Part shown: positions 12,182 through 24,867 of the stretch, one piece after another
Position numbering within the stretch: the stretch's first letter is position 1
Layout: the number at the start of each line of letters is the position of its first letter
Source of the DNA: Sarcocystis neurona
Lineage: Eukaryota > Apicomplexa > Conoidasida > Eucoccidiorida > Sarcocystidae
NCBI GenBank assembly: GCA_000727475.1
Contig: KL647308.1
Location: 372,001-436,000, forward strand
DNA: 64,000 nt
Direction of reading: 5' to 3'
Position numbers and translations under genes: made by a program
The notes under the pieces: generated by a model
What the model saw: only the letters and a program-made list of their open reading frames with translations
What the model was told of the DNA's origin: nothing
The model's database searches: none

Positions 12182-13841
12182 GTGCCTGCTTATGGTGACG
12201 CCAGGCGCCCGGTCTTGTCTCCTTGCCTGCTGCGCTGCTGCGAAGTGTCTTTTGCTGATTGCACCGCAGCAGCAGCCGCAAAGCCACAGCACCAAGTGCT
12301 GACGCGTACGCAGCAGCGGGAAGTCGGGGCTGCCTTTCGTCTGATGACACGTCACTGGCTACGCAGAAAGTTTAAGGAAGCGGAGGCCGTTTAAGGGCGG
12401 CGGTGCGACTCTTTTCGACGACGGCGACGGTACGCGCAGCAGCAGCAAGCGCAGCATTTGGACGGAATAATGTAAGCAAGCAGCAACAGGAACCTCAGCA
12501 GTTCGAGGAGCAGCTCCTGCAACTCGGCAGCAGCAGGGTTTTTGGAGTCACGTCTGAAACTGCAGGTGTTGTAGCACGAGCAACAGAACAAGAAAATGAT
12601 CAGTCAGCACCGGCACGTCTAGCAACCAACCAAGTTGAGCAGGAGCGGGAGAACGGCCGCGGTGCATCCGTAACAGTGGAAGCCAGGCAGTCACTACTCA
12701 GTCGGTGCCCACATGTCTAATGTGTGGAAGTAGGGAACGCGACACGCATGCAGCTGCTCGTACACGGGTACACGCTTTGAAGAGAGGAGGGGCTAGAGAA
12801 CTTTGCTGGATCAAAAGGACTCTCAGCGGAGCAGTGCCACAGTAGTACCGTTGTCTACGTATGTGACACGTACGTGAGAAAAGTCACTCTTTGTAAGACG
12901 GAACACAGCGAAGAACCAAAGGAGACAAGACCGCAGAAACAGCAGCAGCACCAGCAACGTACGTGCAGCGACGGTCTCCGCGGCAGCAGCACTCTAGGAC
13001 AGCTGTACGGTCAGTGGCGGAATGCGGCTGATCGCAGGAGTGTAAAATAGGCTCCAGTAAGGGGGTGGCTGTACCCCAGCACACTGCAGAATGAAATTTA
13101 CAATATTGATATCCGTGAAAGGCTCATGAAGCTGGGAAAGCTCCATCCGAGTGTGAGGTTGCCATAGGTTAACGGAGAGACAGTGTGAGAGCGTGGAGAA
13201 GCACTGGCAGGAGGAAAAAGAGGTGCAGCTGCCTAGTACCGGTACGGATGCGACAGCATTCCTGTGGACACGAAATGTGTGGCTACGCGAGCGAGCACCG
13301 TAGAATGCGAATGAAGCAGTACAAGCGAAGCTGCAACAAGACCGGTCCGTCACTGCTGTTGAGATACGCATATCATGGTGCGCCGCGCTACTGAGTCGAA
13401 GACAGCAGGACACGTTCAGCCGTTCCAGTTGCACGTAGAGGAGCTATCGCTGATACCACCACCAACTGAAATTCAATATAAGGCGCGAGCAGGTGGTGCA
13501 CTTCAGCAGGAGCGGCCGTCTGAGTTGGCACGTAGTCTGCTGCCGAACAGAGGCGGATGCGTGATTGTACTTCAGAAAAGCCTGAAGCTCTCGTGCTTTA
13601 CTAGCTCTCCTACCAATGTAACAAGTACTGCCAATACAACAGCTACTACGTAAAACGGCGGAGAGCGGCCTCGGTGGATCAAGCAAAAGGAAGAGCATGT
13701 CGCAAGTCAAAATCAGGGTGTAATTCCCGTGCCAGCAAAAGCACCAAACATAAGTCGTACATCACCATCGCAGAGGACCAGGGCACTAGCTTGGCCGGAA
13801 CACGTTACGCTTGTGCGTGAGGCGCGGCTAGAGTTAAACAG
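12182..13841 (+). other. Cluster of Gln-rich plus-strand open stretches, possible exons
   Basis: Successive plus-strand open stretches are 12182-12394 (LTRTQQREVGAAFRLMTRHW), 12403-12720 (SKQQQEPQQFEEQLLQL), 13375-13653, and one ending at 13841 (PEHVTLVREARLELNR) at a good CAG|GTACGT donor. The frames do not join to one another through splice sites that I can defend. They may be 5' exons of the gene whose 3' exons are at 18764-18848 and 19281-19431, or relics. No protein family was recognised. Confidence 0.25.
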
Positions 13842-14518
13842 GTACGTTGCGGTCTACGCGCGTCTCACTCTATGTCTTTCGACACATGTATCATACTTGC
13901 CGATGCCAGTGTGTATACAGACTTATATGTGTTCGCTGTGGCCAGGTGTAAAAGGTGTCGAGAAGGTTCAGCAGGGGTGTTGTCAAATGTTTTACGTCAG
14001 TCGGGAGGCTGCTTTTCATTGTGCGTGTGTGTGTGTATGTATGTGTATACACACGTATGTAAATGCACGTGTGTGTGTATGATTAATATGTGCGTCCATA
14101 GATATCTACAAGAGCTTGTATTGTGTCCGCGTTGTACAAAAGTGCACCAGTTTTCCCGTATGTGTGTCTAAACACATGGTTGCCGCCTCAAGGTATTGTG
14201 TCGGTGTACCCGTCATGGCCTGAATCATTTGTGACAGCTAAGGTCGTTTCGTTTGTTTGCATGCCGCTGCAGGGACCGCTGTAGCCGTACAACAGTTGTG
14301 TGCGGCGTAGTTTGCACGCACATGTAGGCGCAGCAGCGCTGACGGTATGTACGCCTTTCTTAGAGACGTGTACGTGTATGTGCGACTGCATGTCAGCAAC
14401 TGGACACGTGTAAGTCTACATTGTGGGTTGTGCCGGTGCTGCAGACACCTGGCCGTGCGTTAACACCCATGTAAGATGTGTGCATCTGCGTTGTTACCAA
14501 ATGATTTCATCTTTTCAG

Positions 14519-14654
14519 TGCACGGGTCGTTTCATTCCCCAGTTGGTATTTTATATTTTTGGTTATGGCCACGACATCCGATAGTGGACCCCCACTGCGC
14601 AGAGGAGCGCGCGAGTTGCCGAGGAGATCTGCATGGGCCGGGGCGTGAAAGAGT
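14519..14654 (+). other. Possible internal exon, unassigned
   Basis: A good acceptor (GATTTCATCTTTTCAG) and donor (GAGT|GTGAGT) bound this segment. One frame is fully open and reads GSFHSPVGILYFWLWPRHP. Its phase does not match the possible exon ending at 13841, so the link between them is unproven. Confidence 0.25.
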
Positions 14655-17600
14655 GTGAGTGGCTGTTGTGCAGGCTATGCAGTACGCACGTTTGTGGAAG
14701 GTTGTGCGTTTTGTGTGGTGCTGGGATGCTCTGTTTGTATGAAGGATAGGAGAAGTGCGACCACCGTGTTGTATGCACGTGTGCGTTTGCGTGTCTGCTG
14801 TGGCAACAAGTGTATGCAAAATCTGTGGCGTCTGTCGAATCTGGTGTGGATAGACTGAAAGGATTAGACGCGGGCTCTCGCGGTGCGCGGGCGGTGGTGT
14901 TGTAGTCGTGTGCGGTACTCCCGTTGTGCGTCGGTGTTGTCCCGTCACTAGCGGCATATTTGTCGCGTTTGTGTGGGTAAGGCATATGAACACGATTTCT
15001 GGAGGCTCCCGGTGGTTTTTAACGTTGCAGTTGTTTCGTGCTTGCCTCGCATGCCCCTGTACTTGCGCGCACAAGTCTTCCCGCCTTCTTCGATCTTTTG
15101 GTGGCCAGTTTCGTGTACCTTTGGTGGGCCGTCATTATTTCGTGCATGATATTGCCAGCAGCGCTGTACAGTGGACGTATGAAATCACAAGAAAATATGT
15201 CGTCGGATGTGGAATGTGTGCCGGTTGTAACGAGCAGAGTGGTCCTTGTACAGTGAACATCGGTCCTGGTAGCGCTGGCCATGAAATATTTTCTGGTGTA
15301 GTTGGGGGTGGTTTGGTTTTGGTGTGAACCGTACTGGTGCCGTTGGAATTCACCTCGCTGCAGGTGATTTTCTCGGGAAGGCTGTGTGCACAGTTGTTTA
15401 GTGCGTGGTGCGTCTGTAGGTGCAGCATCTCTGTTACTCGTGTTTCTGCGGTTGTTTTTTTGCTTGCAGATGAGTTTGGGAGGATAATACCAAATTAGAG
15501 ACAAGTGTGTGTACAGGGGCACGCCTGCCTGTAGTCCGCAGAGCAGCAGTTCGACCGACTGTAGCAGCTGTGTTACGATGTATTTCAGTCTGATGTGACA
15601 TTGGTGCTACCCCTGCTGCTGCGTCTTTTTTTCTTGTGCATGCGCCTAGCAGCGTAGGAGAGCTGAGATGGAGGTGCAGACGCTGGCCCAAAACTCTGTT
15701 GTAGCAGAGCAGCAGCAGCAGCTACGGCGTGTATGTGGAGCAGCAGCGAGTGCATGCGTCGGAGCAGCAACTGCAGGCGTGTTTACCGTGCGCATAAGGG
15801 CAAGGCGAGACAACATCACGAAATACACCATAGAAAACCGGCGTTCTGCAGCGAAGAACGAATGAGGTGTGGTAGACAAACGACTGCAGGAGACGCAATA
15901 GCAACAGCCAGTAGAGGGGCCCAGGAGAGTTGCAGAATCAGCAGTCGCAACTTGACCTGCAGTACTTCGATTGTTTGACCGTTGAGCACCAGCAGTTGTA
16001 CCGTCAGGGGCGCACATAGGCAGTCTGCGTTGCAAGCACGCTGCAGCTGCAGCAGCTTTGACGTGGAAATATTCTCCCCCGCTTTGGTGGGTTGTCCCTC
16101 TCTCAGAAGGCAAGCCCTAGCACCGCTGCAGCAGGAGGAGCAGATACTTGTAGGAGGAGGGGTACTCCAGCGTACGTATACCCCGTGAGTCCCTCCTGCT
16201 AGGAGCGGTAGGAGGATGCCCGCATCCTTGTCTTTGCGTGAAGCACGCGTGTCGTCGTTCTAGAACGAAGGTACTGGTTTGAAGGCATACGCGGATCCAT
16301 TCACAGGCACTACGCACACCTTGTGAGGAACGGTGCAGGCTGGTTCAGACACGCAAGAGGTGCAAAGGCGTGAAGCAGATCGTGAGACAGCCACCGGTTT
16401 AAGAGAGGATACAATAGAGAGCGGAAGGGCATAAAGAACGCGGCAACGTTAAAGACGAGGAAGCGCGACAATAGATACGGGGAGATGAAAATTCAAGGCG
16501 AGGATACGTCTGAAACCAGTGAAATTACGGTAACACCCATAGTTGGAAAAGAGAGCCAGGAGTTCAATTACAAAGTAGCGTTCTGTGGTTGTGCGCAGGC
16601 CCGAGACGCGGGTAGCCGTGCCGCTTCTGCTGTGTTGATAGTTGTTGGTTTCCCTGTAGGAGCGTATGGTAAAGTGCGGTGGTGTCACAGCAGACGGGAC
16701 ACGCGCCTCCGTCGATTATAAGGCGACGCAGAGAGGCGAAGGAGTAAATTCGCTGACACAAATGGGTGCGTGGGACGCGTGACTGCGGAAATAAAAGGTT
16801 GCGACCCTGTAGAGGAGCTGTGCAGTTCCTGCAAGCAAAACATCGCTCAGGAGGAAAACGATTCACCCCCTCTCTCTCGACAAGATAAAGGTGCAGAGAA
16901 AACAGCAAGCCCTTAGCAGCGGCGGACGGCTTCACTCGGTTCCATAAAGGGCGACGCGATCCGAATTTAAGAGGAGAGAGAAGTAAAAGCACAGCTACAA
17001 ATCGAGGGATGAGCAGCCACACAACATGGCGACACGACAGGCGAGCGGTGAAGAACCTTCATCTTCACACACACCTATCTGAGAGGAGAAGGCACAGCGA
17101 CATTTTTTTCAGAGAAGCAAAAGCAGACAAAATGCGGACGTACACAGGCGACAAAAAAGATCAACAGTACAGAAGGCAAGCGGAGCGACGTCAAGTATAG
17201 GTTACGGCACATCAGGCCCTTGTCTTGAATGCCGGCAGGTGGCGCGTTAAGGGTTACAAGGCACCAAAGAAACGACGAGCGGTTACTCCTGGTGACAGCA
17301 AAGGGAGCGTAATTAATCGGTGAAAAGCGGAGAGATAGGAAGCATATCCGAATATGAGGCGCCTACCTCAGACAAACCCTGGAAGTTTAACGGCGGATAT
17401 GGCGGATGTGCAGCCGCCGTCGCAGCACCGGCGATAAAGGGGCCGACTGAGTTTGACACAGGCAACAAAGCAGCCGCAAGTCACGTCAGCAGATGGGTGC
17501 CGCTCACTACACGAGAGTGAAGATTGCTACAGCTACTACACCCGACACATGGACATGCGCAGCCAGCGAAGTGTGTTCGCGGCCACGTGCACTGCAGCAG

Positions 17601-18292
17601 CGTCAGCGGTTGGTTGATGTGGCTAGTTCGACTCAGGCGATGTTTCCTCATGACATATGGTACCACGGGTGCTGCAGCATCCCATCGGAATCCCGTCGTC
17701 TTTGCTGCGTTGCCCCAACTTTTTTGCTTTGCACGTACACATGCAGGTTTCCACCGCATGCAGATGAGAGGACAGTGGATCCGTGGATCTGCTATCGCAA
17801 GTACTGTTGCTGCTGCAGCCACGGGAGGAAGAGAGACTTGTTCTCTGTATCCAAGCGGGCGCAGTGGTGCGTCTGGGCTCTTGCTGATAACAGGCTGAGG
17901 AACTCTGAAACGGCTTCAAAAAGCCGTTGCACTACCTCACGTTGTGTTAGGGCGAGAGAGGGGGAGGCAAGCAGTAGCCACTGGTGTCGATGCGTCGATG
18001 GGAAGTAACGTGTATGCGGCAAGAAAGGATGTTTATGCTGATGCTTCCTTGCTCGCATGCACGCTACGTGTACCCATGCCTGCTGCGACTTGTGAAAGTC
18101 TGCAGCAGGCGAGGGCGACAGCGGGGATGAAGCGAAGATGTGCCCAGCGTTGCCGGCGTGCCCCGTGCTGTCCTTTTACCTGTCTTCCCGTTGGCTTCCG
18201 CTCCTTCACGGTATAGCGGAAGGTCATGTGGAGAGGGGGCAAAAAGGGAGACGGGTCAGAGCGGCAGCGTCTGCCATCTGCGGTTCTCTCAG

Positions 18293-18397
18293 CTGTTGGC
18301 ATCCGGCGCCATTGTCGCGGGGTTGGTGTGGCATCCCTTCCCGTCGAGTGTTGCGCGCGTGGATCCCTGTGGCACAGTTGAGCGGGTGGTGCTGTAA
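18293..18397 (+). other. Possible hydrophobic exon, unassigned
   Basis: After the acceptor CTGCGGTTCTCTCAG the plus frame reads LLASGAIVAGLVWHPFPSS, ending at a stop at 18397. It could precede the better-supported exon at 18764, but no donor of the needed phase is obvious. Confidence 0.2.
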
Positions 18398-18763
18398 TCG
18401 TGTGTCGCTCGCCTGTCACGGCTTGAGTCGGCGTACAATTGCATGCAGCAAGCGTTCACTTGTGCCACGATCGCGCGGTGCGCACTTTCTGCTGGCTTTT
18501 TTTTTGGGGGGCCAAAGCAGACTCCGCTCACCGTTGATGTGCATATGTGCCGTGTTCAAATGTGGCCATACATGTTCGTGCACGTATTTGTGTGCAACTG
18601 ATGCGGCCTCTTCAGTTCCTTATGCACGCTGTATAGCATCATGGTATTGTTCGTTTCATGTTGCCTCCCGACTGCGTTCTGGTCGTCTTTGGTAGTTTCA
18701 TATATCTCGACCTGTTTGTATCGCCACGTTACGTGTCAGTTGGTTTTTTTTTTCGGTGCTCAG

Positions 18764-18848
18764 ACCGTATTTTCAGCCCTCTCGCCATATATAGCTCAGC
18801 GCAGGTGGTGCCGTTTTTGCGGATGTTGCTTGAGATGAAGCCTGCACC
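18764..18848 (+). CDS. Unidentified gene, penultimate exon
   Basis: The exon is 85 bases, beginning with two bases of a split codon and ending with two bases (CC). It has strong splice sites at both ends. Confidence 0.5.
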
Positions 18849-19431
18849 GTGAGTGTGACGTGCAACTACTACTGACTGCCTCAGAGTTTCCTTTGTGTGC
18901 ACGTTCCTCCCGTGTGCAAGTCTAATAAGACAATCCGAGTTATGGAGGGAGTGAGCAAATAGACGCAGTGTGAGTGTGTGTGATCTTCCTGTATGTGCAC
19001 GAGTACCTGCGGTGTAGTTAAATAATATATGTATGATGGCAGCAAGCTTGTGTACTTTGTGGTGGTTGTGTCCATGATTTCTCACCGGTTTTGTGTGGCA
19101 AGAGAGTAGGGGTCATAGGCGCGCTGGTGAGGCTGCTGCTGCTGCTGTTCCCCGTGACGCCGCAAATTTCGTTGTGGGAGGAAGTGCTTTGTGTGTCGTT
19201 TTGACCTGAGCAAGAGGAAGAGGAGAGAAGCAAAGTATGTGAGAGATGCAACACAAATGGCAACAGCAACACATTTGCAGCTCCTACATGGATGACGTGC
19301 CCGAAGTGCTGGAAAGAAATAAGGAGTTCGGTGGAGAGTTGATTTCAGTGGAGATGGCGGAACCTGTAGCGCGGAGAGTCAGGAGTACGGCGGCCTTAGC
19401 CCGGTGGCAGCAGTCCCTGCGGCAGCCGTAG
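18764..19431 (+). CDS. 3' end of an unidentified multi-exon gene
   Basis: The two exons are 18764..18848 and 19281..19431. The first has a textbook acceptor (a run of ten T, then CGGTGCTCAG) and donor (GCACC|GTGAGT), and encodes RIFSPLAIYSSAQVVPFLRM then LLEMKPAP. It ends in phase 2 (CC). The second follows ACACATTTGCAG and starts with one base (C), restoring Pro, then reads SYMDDVPEVLERNKEFGG and ends RWQQSLRQP at a TAG stop. Matching phase and good signals support one transcript. No family is recognised. Upstream exons probably lie in the 12-18.5 kb stretch, but I could not build them with confidence. Confidence 0.5.
19281..19431 (+). CDS. Unidentified gene, last exon
   Basis: One base completes the Pro codon, then 49 codons and a stop follow. 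The composition is acidic then Arg/Ala-rich, with no low-complexity run. Confidence 0.5.
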
Positions 19432-19722
19432 CCTTTATCGAAGCGCGTGACTGTGTCATCGCATTTTCGTCTTTTCATGATGTCATGCTGTTCCATGCGT
19501 TCTCGCAGTGTGATTAATTGTGCGTGTGTCATGTCGTGGTGAGCGGTGGTCGGGTTGGGGGCTCATCGACCACCAGTGAAGGTAGGCCTCCACTGAAGAG
19601 GGCGTGGAGGCGCCCTCCTCCTCGGACGTTGGAAATGTGAAACGCGGTATGTCGCAGGTCGGAGTTCAAAGGCGACTGTCGCCTACAGGTAAGTTAAAGA
19701 CCGACTCTCGATTAACACAGCG

Positions 19723-19776
19723 ATGGATAGTAAGAGCCACGATTTGGAGGAAAACAGACACGACAGTGAGGATCTG
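19723..19776 (+). other. Possible first exon of an unidentified gene
   Basis: An ATG begins MDSKSHDLEENRHDSEDL, which stops exactly at a strong CTG|GTAAGT donor in phase 0. The hydrophilic start and the donor are suggestive. No following exon could be joined with certainty. Confidence 0.3.
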
Positions 19777-21887
19777 GTAAGTGCCGCCGTGTTGAAAATT
19801 GTATTATGTCAGAACGATGGATTTTCGCATGGTGAGTTTTCCAAACTGCAGCGCATGCTGGCGCACGTTCTGTGCGACACTTGTTGCATGGGGAGGAAAA
19901 ATGGTGTGTACGTTTAATTTACAGCTCGGGAAGTTTCCACTGCTTTCCCGGTCATGATTATGTTCATCTCGATCATACTAACATCTTTCCAGCACTCAGA
20001 AGAGTCGTAGGATGCACCTTCACGCAATGCTTATATGCGCGATGGTAACAGTTTTTCAGCACACATGTAGGGTGTACGTACACGTAATTTCTTGCAGCCG
20101 TTCTGTGCGCATGTGTGTTCGTATTGACGTGCTCGTGTATGTGGGCGAGCACCCATTTAGCGCGCGACACAAAAAATGAGAGCTGTTGTAAGCATGCGAG
20201 CGTCCTAAAAATTTTCCACTGGCCGGCGAAGAAGTGAGTCTGTGAGCACTTTGCAGAAGGCAACACGGTTAAGCGACGCCTGAGCTGGCGGTGGCTGCGT
20301 ATAGTGCCGACCCGGTGGAGGTGGGGGAGTGGATTTGAATGTCCCCAGAACGCAAGAGTGTAAATCAACAATTTAGGAGTTATATACATCTACCTGAGTC
20401 ACCCGGAGGTATGCTACCATGTCTCGACTCACGAACATGGAGAGAACAGTGGAATTCGGCAATAGTGTGTAGGGAATCAGTATTCTACATATAGGTGTTT
20501 GTTCGTAGGCGGTGTGCGGTTGACAAGTAAGGCAACGGAGCAGGGGCGTGCGTAAGCATGTAAAGTTCGCTTTCCTGGTCGCGAGAACGCTGACGTTCGA
20601 TGGCTGTGCTTTCCTGTTCCGCGTTTTTGTATGCCCTCGTGTGTGGGGACGGCGATTGAACATGAGCTACAATATTTTAAAATGGAAAATCTGAGATGGA
20701 ATGATCCCGATTTACATTTGATCTTTGAATGTCGAAACCAGCACCGTGTAGGCATGTGTGAGCTCGGTGACAGAACGGATTAACGTTTGCCTTGTAAGCT
20801 ATGACTCGTATGTAGATGGAAGACGTTGGCAGGGCACAGCTCCGCATGGTTGCTGCTGTTCCATGTATAGTACAATTGACGTTGGTATTTATTGTATCTC
20901 ATTTAGTTAGCTCGTAGCTGTAGCCACGGACCGACAGCAGCAATAACCTCAAGCATATAGCAGCACCCTCATTCACAGGTTCCACTGTAGTGACTTCGCT
21001 CGTGACACTTCAGACCGCGTACCTAGTGATCGACATGCACGTTGTCGACCTCTACCCTATTCAGAAATGCTAATCACCGCCCCCTCGCGTCGGTCCATGA
21101 ACACAAAAACATGCACCGTATAGTCGCGCGGTCACAAGCCACATCCTCACGGGGGAAACTAGAAGCCTTAAAAAAATGTACCCTTGGAATCCGCGGCGGC
21201 GATGGCACACAAAAGCGTGTACTCTCACGGGATACGTGACCGTTAAACGATTCTGTCTCGAGTGTGTGATTGTGCCATTCCTCAGCAACACAGTTGAAGA
21301 AAGGCAAAGGCTGCCGATGTCAGCTTTATATTCCACCGAAAGGATTGGCGGATACAGTACTGGCGCGCAGGTTGTTTCTGTTTCTTTAGCTTTTTAGTCC
21401 TTTCGTGGTTGCGTGGTAGGCCCGACGCATATGTGCAGAGAAAGACGCTAAGTCGTCAGTGCGTCGTGCCCCAGAAGAGAACGAATCCTCCTTTGCAAAG
21501 CCTCCTCCTACGAATCAAGGAAAGAAAACGGGCAAACTACACGGAAGTCGAGTGAGGAGATCAGACCTACGCAAATCATCATCGACACCGTGGAAGATTT
21601 TGTTACGTGTACGCCTTGTGCGTTTGAGTAACATTTCACTACGGCGCGCCGACCTTATGTGGCAACTTCCTTTACACGTTCGAAAGCTCTCAGCCTCACA
21701 CTTCTGCGTCAAAACGGGTGCGAGCGCCACCACGGTCACAGAGATCTCTCGTCTCTTGCGTGCCCAGAAAGACACCTCGTACTCCCCGCTGTACAACTTG
21801 CGAACACCGTCACGCTCCGCATTATAGACTACTTACTTTTATATTTTCTAATCCTTCGTGTTGTATAACGAGTTACCTGTTTTATAG

Positions 21888-22630
21888 GTGTGTTCGGAAT
21901 GAAGGGTGTCTGGGGTTGTACGGGTATTACGCGGCTGCGACCGAGACTTGCGTGGTAAGCCTTTCTCTTAATATCACAGTCTCCACACAGCCTTTCCTGC
22001 TGAGAGGCACAGTGTTATATAATATGTGTGCGCCCTGTGTCAATATCGTTACAGCTGCCGAGGTAGAACTCCGTATTCTTACCGCTGTGTACACACGGCA
22101 TTGGAAGAACGTATACAGTGTCACACGATCATTTCCCTGTACCGCTTGACAGCAGTGCAGTTATACGCAGTAATGCTGCTATACGCGCTGTCAAAGTACA
22201 AGTAGAACTGCACGACTGCACTACAATGATAAGGGATCGGGACAACATGACATCAGGTCAAAGAAATACGAAGAATACTTGCGTCGGGAAGCGGACAATC
22301 CGTGCATAAGAGGACGTCTACATGTTGTGCTCGTACGAGCACTTATCCCAGGTCTAGCGGTGATTCCTCCAGAAGACGACAGCTACACTTTTTTGTCTCA
22401 GGATCGAGAAAGAGTTCCACCGTATTGATGCGTCCACTTACATTGTGTCCGTGTTGACGACCATGTGGAACGACAGAGGCAAAGAAGTGCAGATACACAA
22501 GTTTCAGCTTTCCTGGTTGGGGTGCGAGCAAACATCTGTCCCAAAAGCAGCGCAAGTTTTACCAGCCACGTTTAAGATAGGATGGGCAACCGCAGTGATC
22601 GTGCCGCTCTGCCGCAACTTCTACCAGTGA
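21888..22630 (+). pseudogene. Possible degenerate coding region with frame changes
   Basis: Four overlapping plus-strand segments in different frames read like continuous protein: 21888-22149 (VRNEGCLGLYGYYAAATETC, ending FPCTA), about 22118-22309 (VPLDSSAVIRSNAAIRAVK), about 22171-22428 (SKKYEEYLRREADNPCIRGR, then ALIPGLAVIPPEDDSYTFLS) and 22403-22630 (IEKEFHRIDASTYIVSVLTT, ending LCRNFYQ). They overlap or abut by only tens of bases, too little for normal introns here. The last change coincides with a T6 run at 22389-22394. Good splice signals do exist at 21886-21887 (ACCTGTTTTATAG) and 21955 (GTG|GTAAGC), so a spliced gene is possible too. I recognise no family. The segments may also be unrelated. 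Confidence 0.3.
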
Positions 22631-22973
22631 CCGCAGTATACACAACAGTAATCTGCGTTTCTGCGAGGCCTGCTGTAGAAAGCGGACTATAGAATCAGAT
22701 GTGATTCGCCATTACGGATTGTACCCACGCAAAGTATCAAAGAATCGGTGCATGACTAGACATGGAGCAGGTCCACGGATGTGGAACACCGATGTATATA
22801 CCTACGCGTACATATTTGTGTGTACACACACTTACATGCGTATACGCAGAAAGAAAGGATGGGACAGTCTGCACACACATACATGCCTATTCGAATATCT
22901 ACGCGTACAGGCAGAGAAAGTGTATGTGAGAGCCCACAGATACACACGAGGGTCTGAAAGAGCGTGACTCACT

Positions 22974-22974
<1 letters not shown>

Positions 22975-23004
<30 letters not shown>
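22975..23004. repeat. (AC)15 microsatellite
   Basis: A perfect dinucleotide run of 30 bases. Confidence 0.95.
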
Positions 23005-23006
<2 letters not shown>

Positions 23007-24493
23007 AGAAAAAAAAGACCCGCTTTCACACGATTATCAAAATCCTACCTCAAGCTCCGGTCTCTCCTCTCTCATCCTGGTGACCTGGCGCCTGCGTCTT
23101 CGTGACTGCTCATGACTTTTCAGAGTCTTCAGAAATTTCTGAAGGCACAACGGCAGAGTAAGCTTCAGATTTCGACCGACGGAGAAAACGTGTGAGACAC
23201 GGAAGCTGTGAATCACCCGTAGGAAAATTTACTGCACTGCGCACAATAGACTCCAGTGACTAATTCAAAAAAGTGAAAGCGGCCCCCACGTTATAGTCAT
23301 TTTCGCGCAGGACCGCACGCACAGAAGGTAGGGCGCCTGATAACAACGCGGTTCTAGCTTGGCAACGCAGAAGGTGCGCACAAATCGTGAGGACAGCAAG
23401 ACACTATCAACCAAGTCAGACGCGCACCTTCATAAAACACACGAATAGACAGAAGAAGGTTTCAACCTCCTCCTGTTTTTGTCCATGCGTCGGCAAATAC
23501 AGTAAGCGAAAGAGACTGCCAAAATCCAAAATCACCAAGAGGCTAATAAGTGCCAGCTCGGGAAGCCAGAAAAAGAATTTGGACAGAAGAAACAGTGGCA
23601 AAACGGTAAAGTAACCAGCGCAAAAACAGCACCGAAGAATAGGAAGCTGAAGTTAAAAACCTCATTAAAAGAAGCAATGCTATACCGGAACAATGTTCAC
23701 AGTAAGAAAGCAATATAAACAAACAGAAGGATGAAACAGTGACGGCGCGAAATTCTGAATGCAGGCACGCATTATCACGTGTATGTGTAGCTGGCTGGCG
23801 TTTCGGTGACTTCCACGGATTAGCGCTTTGACACAAAGACCTCATAGTCAAATTATGAGGAAACAAGAGAAACCAGCTTGAGTGTTTGCGACACACACTG
23901 GTGAGCGACACCAAATTGAGTAACTGCTACACTGTGCTCACCACACCCGTAAAATGGCCGTACACAGACCTGTCTTGATATCTACTGATACGCAAGTATA
24001 GGTAAAACATGTGTGCACACACACGGATATAGAGTTAAGTGCACACACGAATCCGCACTACGTATATACTGCGAAAGGCACACTCGTGCAACGCGTGTCC
24101 CTAACTGCTGTTTTGTCTCCCGTGGGGATGTGGGAAGAACAACGTTGCCAGCAGAGAAAGAATGTAAAAAAGCACACGCATTGTGCTGGGCACCGGACTG
24201 GTACTGCCGCGTTTGCTGTCTCTGTAAGAGGAGGCGAATGTCTTCTGCAGGCTCTCCGCTGCACGCTAGTTACCGCCTGCTTTGCTAGGCTGGAAGTCTG
24301 TTAACTAGAGTTCACCTTTCTAAAGCAGAGTATGGGCACGCCACCACATACGCCGCAGACACTTTTCTATCTACGAGTCTATACGCTGCCCCCATACCGC
24401 AACGGAACACGCGTCCCTTTCCACGTGCACGGACAGGCAGTGTGTGGTAACGTGATGCAGCGCTGAATCATATTTATATTACTGTTACGTATG

Positions 24494-24867
24494 TCACTTC
24501 AGTTGTACGGCGGGCCTGGGCCCGCGCACGTTGCTTACAATTCTCTCTTCAGCCCGTCCTCCTCCTTCCCCTCCTCTGTGGTTTTCCTTAATGCTGTCTT
24601 CAAACACGTCTCCATCACTCTTTCCAATGGTCCCTTTTTCCTTTGTCTGTGAACTACTGTCAAGTGTTGCGCCACTCTCCCCGTGCCGCTCTCCTGCCTT
24701 TTTCCGACCCGTTTGCCCTTTCTTTGACGGACTAATGGCTGCAGCAGGACTCGCAGAGGCAATTCGTCCAGCTGCAACTGCCGACACCGCGGGAGACGCA
24801 AACTCAGGCGCTGCTCCGCCCAGCGCAGCAAGACGAGCCTGACGACGCCGCTCCCGTTGTCTTTTTC
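24494..24867 (-). CDS. Nop4/RBM28-like, last exon (basic tail)
   Basis: The acceptor is TTTTTGCGTCGCAG. The chosen frame reads KRQRERRRQARLAALGG, has Lys/Ser/Glu-rich sequence and ends RGPRPAVQLK at the stop. A second frame (24535-24960) is also open and Lys-rich and would be used if exon 6 ended in phase 0. Confidence 0.55.

Larger units (their letters stand above)
19432..24493. other. Mostly unassigned intergenic stretch
   Basis: This stretch holds the weak candidates at 19723 and 21888-22630, a (CA)15 microsatellite at 22975-23004, and A-rich DNA at 23250-23740. The ends of two genes converge on it: the unidentified plus-strand gene at 19431 and the Nop4-like gene at 24494. Nothing else was recognised. 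Confidence 0.4.

Noticed and set aside
14532..15074. Minus-strand frame of 180 codons
   Set aside because: It is Thr/His-rich translation of TG-rich DNA with no motif and no convincing start or splice sites.
22975..23004. Possible telomeric or subtelomeric signal near the CA run
   Set aside because: The run is a plain CA microsatellite. No tandem TTTAGGG/CCCTAAA units occur anywhere in the window.
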